Source of the DNA: Candidatus Thiodiazotropha sp. (ex Myrtea sp. 'scaly one' KF741663)
Lineage (GTDB): Bacteria; Pseudomonadota; Gammaproteobacteria; Chromatiales; Chromatiaceae
Length of the DNA: 64,000 nucleotides
Assembly: GCA_025655555.1 (NCBI GenBank)
Contig: JAHXIQ010000002.1
Span: forward strand, 496,001 to 560,000
Direction: 5' to 3'
A program made the position numbers and the translations under genes. This document shows, piece by piece, positions 9,628 through 18,897 of the stretch; position 1 is the first letter of the stretch; each line of letters begins with the position of its first letter. The notes beneath the pieces were generated by a model that did not search any database, was not told where the DNA came from, and was given only the letters and a program-made list of their open reading frames with translations.

Positions 9628-10543
9628 GCTATTACAGCTATTGATCATACTGTTTTTTGCCAGCCCCACCTGGTCTGCAGATGGCCCGGTGGTTGTGTTG
9701 CTATCCGATACTGAAGTTGCCTACGAGCAACCGCTGGTGCAATTCAAGGCGAGATTAAAGCAAGATGTGTTGGTTTATAATCTTCAGGGAGATATCAAAA
9801 GAGCACCTGATCTGATGCGTCAGATCATGAAAAATGAACCGGCATTGATTCTGGCGCTGGGAGCGAAAGCTGCCTACTTTGCCAAGGCGGCAACTGCATC
9901 GAGACAAGAGGTGCCGGTTGTTTTTGCCATGGTGCTTAATTGGCAACGTTATAAGCTTATGCAGGGACACACTAATATTGCAGGGATCGATTCTGATGTT
10001 TCATCAGGTACCCAGCTGCTTTCACTCAATCTCCTGTTTCCTGGGATCAAGCGGCTTGGGGTTCTCTATAGCAAGACGCACAGTATGTCGACTGTCGATG
10101 AAGCCATTCAGGCGGCTGATCTAGTGGGAATGGATATCGTGACCCGCCCAATCGATAGGGCCAAAGAACTCAAGCAGGCATACCGACGCCTTGCCGGGAA
10201 GGTTGATGCTATTTGGTTACCGACAGACCCGGTACTGTATACGATGGAGAATATTCATTGGCTTAAGCGGCAATGCCTCAAAGATCGTCTAATTTGTATC
10301 GGTCAGTCCGATAATATTGTGCGATTGGGGATGTTACTGGCGGTAAATCCGGATATACCGAGTATTGGGTCTCAGGCCGCAGTGATAGCCGAGGACATTC
10401 TGTACCATGGCACCAGTCCGGGAGATATTGGTGTCCAGGATCCTCTCGGAACAAGGCTAACCTTGAATGCCGGGACGGCGAAGAAAATCGGTCTTACCTT
10501 AGCCGAGGGTGTATTGCAGATGGCTGATGAGGTGATTGAATAG
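9620..10543 (+). CDS. ABC-type substrate-binding protein, COG2984 (ABC_sub_bind) family
   Basis: 307 residues; signal peptide ending near TWSADG, then two lobes. PALILALGAKAAYFAKAA and FAMVLNWQRY followed by NIAGIDSDV are typical of the family, as is GRLGVLYSKTHS-like VLYSKTHSMSTVDEA. Members bind small ligands; several sit in sensory loci without a transporter. The start overlaps the preceding stop by eight bases and has GGAG upstream, so coupling is tight. No permease is nearby. An upstream in-frame start would remove the signal peptide position and is unlikely. Confidence 0.85.
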   Translation: MIKLLQLLIILFFASPTWSADGPVVVLLSDTEVAYEQPLVQFKARLKQDVLVYNLQGDIKRAPDLMRQIMKNEPALILALGAKAAYFAKAATASRQEVPVVFAMVLNWQRYKLMQGHTNIAGIDSDVSSGTQLLSLNLLFPGIKRLGVLYSKTHSMSTVDEAIQAADLVGMDIVTRPIDRAKELKQAYRRLAGKVDAIWLPTDPVLYTMENIHWLKRQCLKDRLICIGQSDNIVRLGMLLAVNPDIPSIGSQAAVIAEDILYHGTSPGDIGVQDPLGTRLTLNAGTAKKIGLTLAEGVLQMADEVIE

Positions 10544-10587
10544 CCATAGCCGGATGGCAATATTTTTACCAGGCAATCTGGGAAACA

Positions 10588-11406
10588 CTACGTTGTATTT
10601 CGTAGTTTGGCGATGACCGGAGGGGTTTCCGGCAGAGTATCCCGCCACAGTCGAAATGACTCTGCAGCCTGTTCCACCAGCATACCCAAACCATCCAGTG
10701 AACGTGCGGCCCGATGCTCGTGTCCCCATTGCTGAAAGGCGGTGTCTTGCTTGCTGTATAGCATGTCATAGCACCAACCACCCTTTACCAGTGCATCATC
10801 GGGAATCGCGGGTGTCTTGCCCTCGAGACCGGCAGCGGTGCCGTTGATGATGAGATCGAACTGCATCCCTTCCAACTCATCGAAGCCACAACCTGCCACC
10901 TGGCCCAGATGCACCAATCCATTGGCCAATGAGTAGGCTTTGCTTGCTGTGCGGTTGGCAATGATGATTCGTTTGGGATTTTGTTCCAATAGTGGACGCA
11001 TAACACCGCGCACTGCACCGCCAGCACCCAGCATGAGAATGCGTTTGCCCGCCATTCGAAAGCCCTGATTGACTGTCAGATCCCTTACCAGACCGATACC
11101 GTCGGTGTTGTCTCCACGTAGCTGGTTGTTATCCAGCCTGATCAGCGTATTCACCGCGCCGGCCGTATGGGCACGCGGACTGAGCTCATCCGCCAGGCGC
11201 CAGGCCTGCTCCTTGAAGGGTACGGTGACGTTGAGACCTTGTCCCCCCTCTGCGATGAAGCGTCTTACGTCCTCTTCGAAATCATCAAGATTGCCGAGCA
11301 GCCGGACATACTCGATATCCTCTCCCGTCTGCTGGGCGAAGGCGGTATGTATCTCTGGGGATTTACTGTGTTCGATGGGATTGCCAATGACGGCGTATTT
11401 ATCCAT
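10588..11406 (-). CDS. aroE: shikimate dehydrogenase (NADP+)
   Basis: 272 residues. N-terminal substrate motif GNPIEHSKSP, catalytic Lys in NVTVPFKE, catalytic Asp in GDNTDGIG, and the NADP-binding LMLGAGGAVRGV with NRTASKA. It reduces 3-dehydroshikimate to shikimate in aromatic amino acid synthesis. Length equals the E. coli AroE size. It is followed downstream by the binding-protein operon in convergent orientation and preceded by hemB on the same strand with a 71-base gap. Confidence 0.97.
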   Translation of the reverse strand: MDKYAVIGNPIEHSKSPEIHTAFAQQTGEDIEYVRLLGNLDDFEEDVRRFIAEGGQGLNVTVPFKEQAWRLADELSPRAHTAGAVNTLIRLDNNQLRGDNTDGIGLVRDLTVNQGFRMAGKRILMLGAGGAVRGVMRPLLEQNPKRIIIANRTASKAYSLANGLVHLGQVAGCGFDELEGMQFDLIINGTAAGLEGKTPAIPDDALVKGGWCYDMLYSKQDTAFQQWGHEHRAARSLDGLGMLVEQAAESFRLWRDTLPETPPVIAKLRNTT

Positions 11407-11477
11407 GTTCGATGATCTGGCTCAAATAAAACACTGTGTTGTGATGATGATTCGCGAGGTTAGGCTGCACTCAAAAA

Positions 11478-12572
<1,095 letters not shown>

Positions 12573-12574
12573 TC

Positions 12575-12955
12575 ATGAGTCAAAAACCCACAACTTCCCC
12601 TTATATCTTTGATGTGGAAGAGGCGAACTATGACGAAAAGGTCATCCAGGCTTCCCGGCAGCAGCCTATCCTGGTCGATTTTTGGGCCGAGTGGTGCGCC
12701 CCCTGTCTCTCGCTATCTCCGGCCCTGGAGCGGGTGATCGATGAGATGGAGGGCCTGCTGCTGCTGGCCAAGGTGGAGGTCGATGACAACATGCGACTGG
12801 CAGGGCACTATCGTTTACGGGGATTTCCCACGGTCATTCTTTTCGTCGATGGGGAGGAGGCCGGGCGCTTTCATGGCTCCCGCGCCAGCCACTGGCTCAG
12901 AGAATGGGTTGAGGAGCATCTGGGGGACTACCTGAGTCATGCCAGCCAGGGGTGA
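12575..12955 (+). CDS. thioredoxin-fold protein
   Basis: 126 residues. The active site is WAEWCAPCLSLSP (CAPC instead of the usual CGPC), and the cis-proline loop is GFPTVILF. There is no signal peptide, so it acts in the cytoplasm. It resembles the thioredoxin domain of CnoX/YbbN but ends without the TPR part, so it may be a short CnoX relative or an accessory thioredoxin. It stands alone, divergent from hemB. Confidence 0.88.
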   Translation: MSQKPTTSPYIFDVEEANYDEKVIQASRQQPILVDFWAEWCAPCLSLSPALERVIDEMEGLLLLAKVEVDDNMRLAGHYRLRGFPTVILFVDGEEAGRFHGSRASHWLREWVEEHLGDYLSHASQG

Positions 12956-13037
12956 GGCTGGGCCTCCCGCGACTATTTTCCCCGGCCTTGTAGTCTGGTG
13001 AAGGTGCCTATGGTTACAAGGGCCTTAGATAAGTTCA

Positions 13038-13208
13038 TATAATCAATCGGTTACGTTTGTTTTCCGTTTTCAAAAAATACGAAAATAATGATTAAAGATT
13101 CTGCCGGAGCTGCCGCCATCATGAATAACAGGCAGTTTTTGATTTCGATCCTCCTCCGGCGCTAAAACAAGCGCTTTAAGCCCATCCCTCCCCGGGTGGG
13201 CTTTTTTT
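13038..13208 (+). ncRNA. candidate structured small RNA or leader with its own promoter and terminator
   Basis: A perfect TATAAT at 13038-13043 (with a weak TTACAA eighteen bases before) is followed by about 115 bases of complementary segments: GCCGGAG at 13103-13109 pairs with CTCCGGC at 13154-13160, and inside it CTGCC 13110-13114 pairs with GGCAG 13131-13135. Next comes a small hairpin GCGCT/AGCGC (13159-13163 with 13070-style loop closing at 13174), then a rho-independent terminator. A 25-codon reading frame (13088-13165) also fits but has no ribosome binding site. I do not recognise a known RNA family. Confidence 0.35.
13178..13208 (+). terminator. rho-independent terminator
   Basis: AAGCCCA (13178-13184) pairs with TGGGCTT (13197-13203) and is followed by a run of T. 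It would end a rightward transcript, either of the thioredoxin-like gene or of the candidate small RNA. The tsaC gene runs into it from the other side. Confidence 0.8.
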
Positions 13209-13850
13209 CTACCCTCTCAATATTTTACCGCTCAGCGCATCCCGTATGGGTGTAGGTTTGCTGAGCCCCCCTGTTTTGCCGTGGATAATCCAATCGACCC
13301 CATCTCCACAACGTAATCTGACTTGAAGGGGGGTTCGAGCGGGTTGACGGCGACTCAAGTTCGCGCTGGTGGAGACCAGCGGCATAGCGGCGGCTCGACA
13401 CAGTGCTGCAGCTATGGGGTGGTTGGTGACTCGCATTGCCAGTGTGGTATGGCGGCCAGTCAGCCAGTAGGGGGTATTCTCAGCGGCTGGGAGCAACCAG
13501 GTGACAGGCCCCGGCCAATGCGACAGCACATGATCCAACGTCTCCTGAGGCAAGTTTCCGACAAAGGGTTTAAGGCGCTCGAAGTTATCCGCGATCAGTA
13601 TCATGCCCTTCTCAACCGGGCGTTGCTTGAGTGCCAGGAGTCTGAATACCGCTGCTTCGTCATAGGGATTGCAACCCAGGCCGAAGACGGCTTCGGTGGG
13701 GTAGGCGACAATCGCCCCCAGCCGTAACAGGCGGGCGGCTGTTCTCAGATTCCAGGGATGTATGGGTTCTCTCAACACGTCGTATCGTTTGTGGGGAGCG
13801 GAAGCGGGAGATCGGGAGACTGCCCACTTGGAAGCACCCGCCCATCTCAT
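13209..13850 (-). CDS. tsaC: threonylcarbamoyl-AMP synthase (tRNA t6A modification)
   Basis: 213 residues as drawn. AYPTEAVFGLGCNP, LKQRPVEKGMILIA, WPGPVTWLLPA and the C-terminal LVSTSANLSRR are the YrdC/TsaC signatures; the basic KQR segment binds ATP. The enzyme makes threonylcarbamoyl-AMP from threonine, bicarbonate and ATP for the universal t6A37 tRNA modification. The short TsaC form is present, without the Sua5 C-terminal domain. The first 20 or so residues are not family-like and no ribosome binding site is seen, so the real start may be an internal GTG or TTG near 13778. Confidence 0.92.
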   Translation of the reverse strand: MRWAGASKWAVSRSPASAPHKRYDVLREPIHPWNLRTAARLLRLGAIVAYPTEAVFGLGCNPYDEAAVFRLLALKQRPVEKGMILIADNFERLKPFVGNLPQETLDHVLSHWPGPVTWLLPAAENTPYWLTGRHTTLAMRVTNHPIAAALCRAAAMPLVSTSANLSRRQPARTPLQVRLRCGDGVDWIIHGKTGGLSKPTPIRDALSGKILRG

Positions 13851-14018
13851 GCGTCATTGAATAATACACCTAAAAAGTGCCAGATTGCCTCTATCACTAC
13901 ATGCCATTCATCAGCCACTTCGGAAGTTATTGCAGTGTTATCCTGTCGCAGTTTATGGAATAGTTGTAGCCTGTCCAATGCTGGAAGCGTGCGGCGTCAA
14001 CGATGATCTGGAACTTGT

Positions 14019-15443
14019 ATGTGGAAGAGACAATACAGCATCTATCTCATTTTCTGTCTGAGCCTGAGCTGGACATTGGCGAATTCGGCTCAGATCTCAC
14101 GCTATAATGTGGCTGAAAAGGCTTGGCTCGACAGCCATCAGGTTCTTAGGGTGGGTGTCGTTGAACAGACACCCCCAATTCTCTTTTATGCCGGCGGCTC
14201 CCATCCCAAAGGGCTGGTGGCAGATTATCTGCGTGCACTCGCGATGCATCTCGGTCTGCAACTCGAAATTATCCAGTTTTCCGATCAATCTTCGTTGGCG
14301 AGCGCTTTGCGTGGTGCCGAGGTGGATGCGGTGGGTACCGCAGTTGCTGGAGGGGATCGGCGTAAGCAGTGGTTATATACGCGCCCCTATCTGAGTCTGT
14401 CTGTCGGACTTTTTGGCAATCAGCAGATCCCGAGCGGCGGGCTTAAGGGTTTGGGGGGAAAAACCGTTGCTGTTGTGAGAGGCGGCGTCTGGGAGAAGGC
14501 ACTGACATCGATGGCGCCAGGCGTAATACCCGTACCCTTTCCAACCATTGAGGAGGCATTGAGACGTGTTGCTGAGGGTGGTGCCTTTGCCTATCTGGGA
14601 GATACAGCAAGCGTTACCCAATTGCTCCAGCAAGTTGAGATTGATGATATCGAGGAGCAGCAGCGACTCAATCTGACATTCGATATTTCATTGGCCACCC
14701 TGGAACAGCAGCCAGAGCTGCAGAGCTTGATACAAAAGGGTGTTGACCGTATCGGCAATGAAGAGTTACAGGCGATTTGGCATCGTTGGCCGAGGGTGGA
14801 GAGACCGGAGAACTACAAAGAGCAAATCCCGACCTGGCTGATATTGACGCCGCTGGCTTTGGTCTGGACTGTCTTTGTTGGCTGGGTTGTTCGCCGCCAC
14901 ACGGCTCAGCAGCAGACACATCGCCATGGCCGACTTAAGCAGGCGATACGCCGATTGCAAAAGCGGGAAAAACACTTGAAGGAAAAGCTGTTGAAGCTGA
15001 AGCGGAAGACACTGAGTTATCGTAAAGCCTCCCGTTTTCACCGACAGCGGTTGGGTCTGTTGGAACATGTCATGCCGAATGCCGCCTGGGTCTGGGATTC
15101 CTCAATGACCCAATGCCAGTGGGATGATGGGATGTATGGTTTTTTTCAGGTTGATTCGGGGGAGTTCGAGCCGACGCCTGAATCTATTTTAGATTGCGTG
15201 CATTCAGAAGATCGTGACAGGGTTGCGGTACTTTTTAGTACCCAGGATGAGAATAGTGAGTTGCAACTCAGTTATCGGGTTGTTTTACCTGACGGCCAGA
15301 TCAGATGGTTGCTCGACTATAGCCATTATAGTGACGAGAATGTCGAGGAGGGCGTCCCGCAGCGCGTAGGCATCTGCTGGGATATCAGCGATTATCTGGG
15401 TGTGATAGAAGGGCAGGATGTTCAGCGGTCAGCTGAAAGCTAG
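14019..15443 (+). CDS. SBP-PAS membrane sensor without an output domain
   Basis: 474 residues. Signal peptide (1-24), a periplasmic solute-binding domain of the amino-acid-binding (SBP_bac_3, EvgS-like) type from about 38 to 260 (LRVGVVEQTPPILFY, AEVDAVGTAVAGGDRRKQWLYT), one membrane helix about 271-291, a very basic coiled coil (KREKHLKEKLLKLKRK), then a PAS-like domain from about 350 to 460 (AAWVWDSSMTQCQWDDGMYGFF, PDGQIRWLLDYSHY). It stops there: no kinase, GGDEF or other effector follows within the gene or next to it. It may be a truncated hybrid sensor or a partner that acts by contact. Confidence 0.8.
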   Translation: MWKRQYSIYLIFCLSLSWTLANSAQISRYNVAEKAWLDSHQVLRVGVVEQTPPILFYAGGSHPKGLVADYLRALAMHLGLQLEIIQFSDQSSLASALRGAEVDAVGTAVAGGDRRKQWLYTRPYLSLSVGLFGNQQIPSGGLKGLGGKTVAVVRGGVWEKALTSMAPGVIPVPFPTIEEALRRVAEGGAFAYLGDTASVTQLLQQVEIDDIEEQQRLNLTFDISLATLEQQPELQSLIQKGVDRIGNEELQAIWHRWPRVERPENYKEQIPTWLILTPLALVWTVFVGWVVRRHTAQQQTHRHGRLKQAIRRLQKREKHLKEKLLKLKRKTLSYRKASRFHRQRLGLLEHVMPNAAWVWDSSMTQCQWDDGMYGFFQVDSGEFEPTPESILDCVHSEDRDRVAVLFSTQDENSELQLSYRVVLPDGQIRWLLDYSHYSDENVEEGVPQRVGICWDISDYLGVIEGQDVQRSAES

Positions 15444-15634
15444 GACCAGGGCCTCAACAATGCCGTTATGTTCCGAACCCTCGAATTATACCTGGCCTGA
15501 CTGCAACAGTGATATTCATATTCGTGTTAACAGGCGTTGGATTGAAGGAGTACTAGACAGGAGAAGCGGATGCTGGCACCTTCCTCCGGAGCTGTTGTCA
15601 TAGGGTCCGTGGGACCATAGTCAGGAACAATAAA

Positions 15635-16240
15635 ATGATCAGGTTAGCAACTTTATTTCTATTTGGGGTGCTGTTTACTTCCAGTTTGCCGGCTGCGGCA
15701 ATCGCCACACCGTCCGAACGTATCAAGGAAACCGTGGATACGATTTTGGAGGTACTGAAAAATCCGGTGCTGGACAAGCAGCAACGCAGAACACATGTGC
15801 GGGAGATCGTCAGGCGTCGCTTCGACTATGAGTCCATGTCTCAGGTTATTCTCGCCACCAGTTGGCGCAAGGCCTCCAAGCCTCAGCGTGAGCAGTTCAT
15901 TACCCTGTTTCGGGAGCTGCTTGAGCAGACATACTATTCCGCTATGGACAGCTACCATAATCAATCGATCCGCATGGGACGTGAACGACAGAAAGGGAAG
16001 CTGGCTGAAGTCCAGACGTATATCATCTCCTCCAACAAGGAGGTACCGGTCAGTTATAAACTGAGACAGCGGAAGGATGACTGGTATGCTTACGATGTCA
16101 CTGTCGACGGGGTGAGTCTGGTCAGTAACTATCGGACTTCTTTCAGGAATCTGGTAAAACAGAAGGGTATGGACGGCCTGCTGGCCGAGTTGGCGGAAAA
16201 AGTGGCTACACTCAAGACGAAGAATAAGGCTGCTGAGTAG
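15635..16240 (+). CDS. mlaC: MlaC-like phospholipid-binding protein
   Basis: 201 residues with a signal peptide ending near AAAIAT, then the MlaC/Ttg2D fold: HVREIVRRRFDYESMSQVIL, FITLFRELLEQTYYSAM, YDVTVDGVSLVSNYR and FRNLVKQKGMDGLLAEL. MlaC carries phospholipids across the periplasm between outer membrane MlaA and inner membrane MlaFEDB. No other mla gene is near, which differs from the usual mlaFEDCB operon. The preceding 190 bases hold no gene that I can support. Confidence 0.88.
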   Translation: MIRLATLFLFGVLFTSSLPAAAIATPSERIKETVDTILEVLKNPVLDKQQRRTHVREIVRRRFDYESMSQVILATSWRKASKPQREQFITLFRELLEQTYYSAMDSYHNQSIRMGRERQKGKLAEVQTYIISSNKEVPVSYKLRQRKDDWYAYDVTVDGVSLVSNYRTSFRNLVKQKGMDGLLAELAEKVATLKTKNKAAE

Positions 16241-16391
16241 GAGCTGGGGCCTTGGAGTTAAAGTGGGTGAATTTCTTCCCGCAAAGACACCGCCTGACAT
16301 TTTTTCCTTATAGCCTGAGAATAAAATAACTTTAAGAAACAGAATGATAACGACGCAACACAATAAAGATAAATCATCCGAGGAGAGAGAG

Positions 16392-17081
16392 ATGTACAAG
16401 AAAAAAACGATGGTCATAGCGCTTGCTTCGCTTTTTACCTTCAGCCTGCCTTTGTTGGCAGAGGAATCGACAGGCGAGGCGGCAGAGTCGGTGGCAACCG
16501 GGGAGGCGACAGAATCTACATCGGCAGCCATGGAAGCGGTGCCGGCATCAGATGCTCCGGCAGCCATTACTGAAGAGAGGGAAGCGCGTTGGCAGGCCCG
16601 TAATGAGCGCTACCAGGATCTTAAGCAGCGCGCCGAGAAACTGGGCGTGATGCTGCCCGAAAGTCCGCCCTGGAGTAGGCCGGCTGGGATGCAGATGCAG
16701 CGCCCCAGTATGGAAGAGCGTCAGCGGATGCATGAAAAAATGATGTCAATGACACCTGAGGAGCGAGAAGCCACTCGCTTGGCTCATTACCAGGAGATGC
16801 GTGAGCGGGCCAAGGAAAGGGGCATCGATATGCCGGAAACGCCACCCTGGAAACAGCGCCAGGAGATGATGGAAAAACACCAGGCCGCCATTGATGGCAT
16901 GAGTGAAGAAGAACGCGCTGCCTGTCACGCCATGCACCAGCGTCACATGGGCATGATGCAGGACGAGGGCAATCGCCCTATGATGCGTGGACCGGGCATG
17001 GGGCCGGGTATGATGGGGCCAGGGTATGGTTATGGGCCAGCGCCTTACGGCCCGCAGAATTTCTGGAATCCCAATCAGTAG
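16392..17081 (+). CDS. exported Met- and Pro-rich protein with LPExPPW repeats
   Basis: About 229 residues, no recognised family. A signal peptide (MYKKKTMVIALASL to about LLAEES) is followed by an Ala/Glu-rich stretch and two related units: RAEKLGVMLPESPPW and RAKERGIDMPETPPW, each preceded by a helical R/E/Q-rich segment. The rest is rich in Met, Glu and His (CHAMHQRHMGMMQ), and the C-terminus is a Met-Gly-Pro tail (MRGPGMGPGMMGPGYG). Met and His content suggests metal, perhaps copper, binding, which is inference only. The start is set by AGGAGAGAGAG just before 16392. A strong hairpin follows the stop. Confidence 0.75.
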   Translation: MYKKKTMVIALASLFTFSLPLLAEESTGEAAESVATGEATESTSAAMEAVPASDAPAAITEEREARWQARNERYQDLKQRAEKLGVMLPESPPWSRPAGMQMQRPSMEERQRMHEKMMSMTPEEREATRLAHYQEMRERAKERGIDMPETPPWKQRQEMMEKHQAAIDGMSEEERAACHAMHQRHMGMMQDEGNRPMMRGPGMGPGMMGPGYGYGPAPYGPQNFWNPNQ

Positions 17082-17090
17082 ATTACTACT

Positions 17091-17120
17091 GCCGGTCCTG
17101 TCGATGATGACAGGACCGGC
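17091..17120. terminator. hairpin between convergent genes
   Basis: GCCGGTCCTGTC (17091-17102) and GACAGGACCGGC (17109-17120) form a perfect 12-bp stem with a six-base loop. It lies between the Met-rich protein gene and the methyltransferase gene, which converge, so it could stop transcripts from both sides. There is no T run on the plus strand. Confidence 0.7.
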
Positions 17121-17126
17121 TGATAT

Positions 17127-17765
17127 TTATCTCTCGGCTAGTAGAGCATCAGCCTCTTTTTTTGTCAGAAAACGCCCCGGGATTGGAATCAAGCCGGGAA
17201 CCCGGGCGCTGTATCGTAGATAGGTCTCTCCATGATAGACCTTCAGTTTTCTCTCTTCTAGACGTGATCCGACGAATAGATAACCCGTAATGAGCAGGGC
17301 GCTGACGAGTCTTGCCGGATCCATCTCCTGAGTCCACACCAATAACAATCCGAGACTGTACCAAGGGTGGCGCACGAAACGGTGTAGGGGTGAGATATGC
17401 AGATGTTCCTGATCTTTGATGTCGTGCTGGCCCTCTGCAATTTGTTTCAGACCGATGAACTCCCGCCCGTCATAGTATCGCAGGGACCAGACGAATCCGG
17501 CCATCGCCAGTAACATCAGTGTATATCTCAGCCAGTTCCAGATCCCTTCGAATTGCCAAAGCGGTGTTGAGTTCAGCCACCATATGTAGACCGCGGGCGG
17601 TAACAGCAGGATTGTGGCCAGGCTGTTGAAAATCAGCCTGTACCAGGGCATCAGCTTAGGCAGGCTGGCGGCAACACGGGTTTTGAACCAGAGAGATGCA
17701 AAGAGGGAGTGGAAGCCGAAATAGACTATCCAGAGCAGGCCGAGCAGAGTCAGAGAAAGGGTCAT
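17127..17765 (-). CDS. integral membrane methyltransferase-like protein (PEMT/ICMT family)
   Basis: 212 residues with about five membrane helices. The C-terminal HRFVRHPWYSLGLLL, then EERKLKVYHGETYLRYSARVPGLIP, is the signature of the isoprenylcysteine and phospholipid methyltransferase superfamily, where the His-Pro and Glu-Glu residues help bind S-adenosylmethionine and substrate. The N-terminal half resembles NnrU-like membrane proteins. The substrate is unknown. It stands alone between convergent and tandem neighbours. Confidence 0.78.
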   Translation of the reverse strand: MTLSLTLLGLLWIVYFGFHSLFASLWFKTRVAASLPKLMPWYRLIFNSLATILLLPPAVYIWWLNSTPLWQFEGIWNWLRYTLMLLAMAGFVWSLRYYDGREFIGLKQIAEGQHDIKDQEHLHISPLHRFVRHPWYSLGLLLVWTQEMDPARLVSALLITGYLFVGSRLEERKLKVYHGETYLRYSARVPGLIPIPGRFLTKKEADALLAER

Positions 17766-17842
17766 GAAGGTCTTTTACCGGTTGATCGATATAACCTTTT
17801 CGGCCACCAGCGGTTCTCGAGGTTCCCTGATAACTCAACTAC

Positions 17843-17866
17843 CGCCGCTCATTCAGCTGAGCGGCG
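17843..17866. terminator. hairpin downstream of ppk2
   Basis: CGCCGCTC (17843-17850) pairs with GAGCGGCG (17859-17866) around an eight-base loop. It lies just past the ppk2 stop on the minus strand and could act as its terminator, though no U run follows in either direction. Confidence 0.5.
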
Positions 17867-17881
17867 ACAAATCAGAAGCGT

Positions 17882-18796
17882 CTAACTGACGAACTTGCCC
17901 TTCTGCAGGCGCTGAGCCTCCATCAGTTCCAGTTCGCGGGAGCCTGAGATGACCACCTCCGGTTCGGGGACGAAGTTAAGTTCAGCGTCGAACCGTTCAT
18001 AGGGTACCGAATTCAGGATCACTTTCATCGCATTGAGGCGTGCCCGGTGTTTATCATTGGAGCGGATAATGGTCCAGGGTGCATGGGTGGTATTGGTACG
18101 TTTCAGCATGTCGTATTTCTGCTGAGTGAACTCGTCCCAGCGATCCTGTGCCTGGACATCGATCTCAGACAGCTTCCACTGACGCAGAGGGTCAGACTTA
18201 CGCCGTTCGAAACGTCTAGCTTGTTCCTCTTTGGTCACCGAGAAGTAGAGTTTTATCAGGATGGTGCCTTGGCGCACCAGGTCCTTTTCAAAACCGGGGC
18301 AGCCGATCATGAAGTTTTCATACTCTTCCGGTGTGCAGAAACCGAAGATCGGTTCCACCACAGCACGGTTGTACCAACTGCGGTCGAACAGGACCACCTC
18401 GCCACCGCGAGGGCACTGGGCAACGTATTTTTGGAAAAACCATTGGGTTTTCTGCTCATCCGTCGGTTTACCCAAGGCAACCACCCGATAGTGTTTCTCA
18501 TTCATATAGCGGGTGACCCGGCGGATAGTGCCGCCCTTACCGGCAGCGTCACGGCCTTCGAAAAGGATGATCATGCGCTGTCTGGTTTTTTCAAGATGTT
18601 GCTGCATCTTGATCAACTCGGCCTGGTAGGGCTTCAGCTCCTCCTCTTGCGCGAACTTGCGGGAAGCCTTTTTCTGGGTCTTTTTCTCTTTTTTTGTCTG
18701 CTCTTTCAGGTTCTGATAATCACTGAGCAGTTCGTCGAGCCGTACCGGCTGTTCATCAATCAGGATGGTTTCTGGGTTGCTGTTCTGGTCGTTCAT
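17882..18796 (-). CDS. ppk2: polyphosphate kinase 2
   Basis: About 304 residues. Walker A is EGRDAAGKGGTIRR, the lid and Walker B region is VVLFDRSWYNRAVVEPIFGF, and the C-terminal half has APWTIIRSNDKHRARLNAM. The N-terminus is a Lys-rich helix (KEQTKKEKKTQKKASRKF). PPK2 enzymes move phosphate between polyphosphate and nucleotides, usually making GTP or ATP from polyP. The ATG at 18796 is preceded by GGGAGG; a GTG twelve bases upstream is inside that ribosome site. Polyphosphate storage fits with the Pho/Pst module in this window (inference). Confidence 0.95.
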   Translation of the reverse strand: MNDQNSNPETILIDEQPVRLDELLSDYQNLKEQTKKEKKTQKKASRKFAQEEELKPYQAELIKMQQHLEKTRQRMIILFEGRDAAGKGGTIRRVTRYMNEKHYRVVALGKPTDEQKTQWFFQKYVAQCPRGGEVVLFDRSWYNRAVVEPIFGFCTPEEYENFMIGCPGFEKDLVRQGTILIKLYFSVTKEEQARRFERRKSDPLRQWKLSEIDVQAQDRWDEFTQQKYDMLKRTNTTHAPWTIIRSNDKHRARLNAMKVILNSVPYERFDAELNFVPEPEVVISGSRELELMEAQRLQKGKFVS

Positions 18797-18897
18797 TTTG
18801 CCTCCCACAGTGCTGAAGCGACGGTGTCGTTTAAGCTATCCATCTTAAAGCATTCAGGCGTTTTTCGCCGGGCTTTTTGCTGTGGGAATGATCTGGC

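Noticed and set aside
15659-16567. 302-codon frame on the minus strand
   Set aside because: It covers mlaC and the start of the Met-rich gene on the other strand; it is low-complexity at one end and has no family match.
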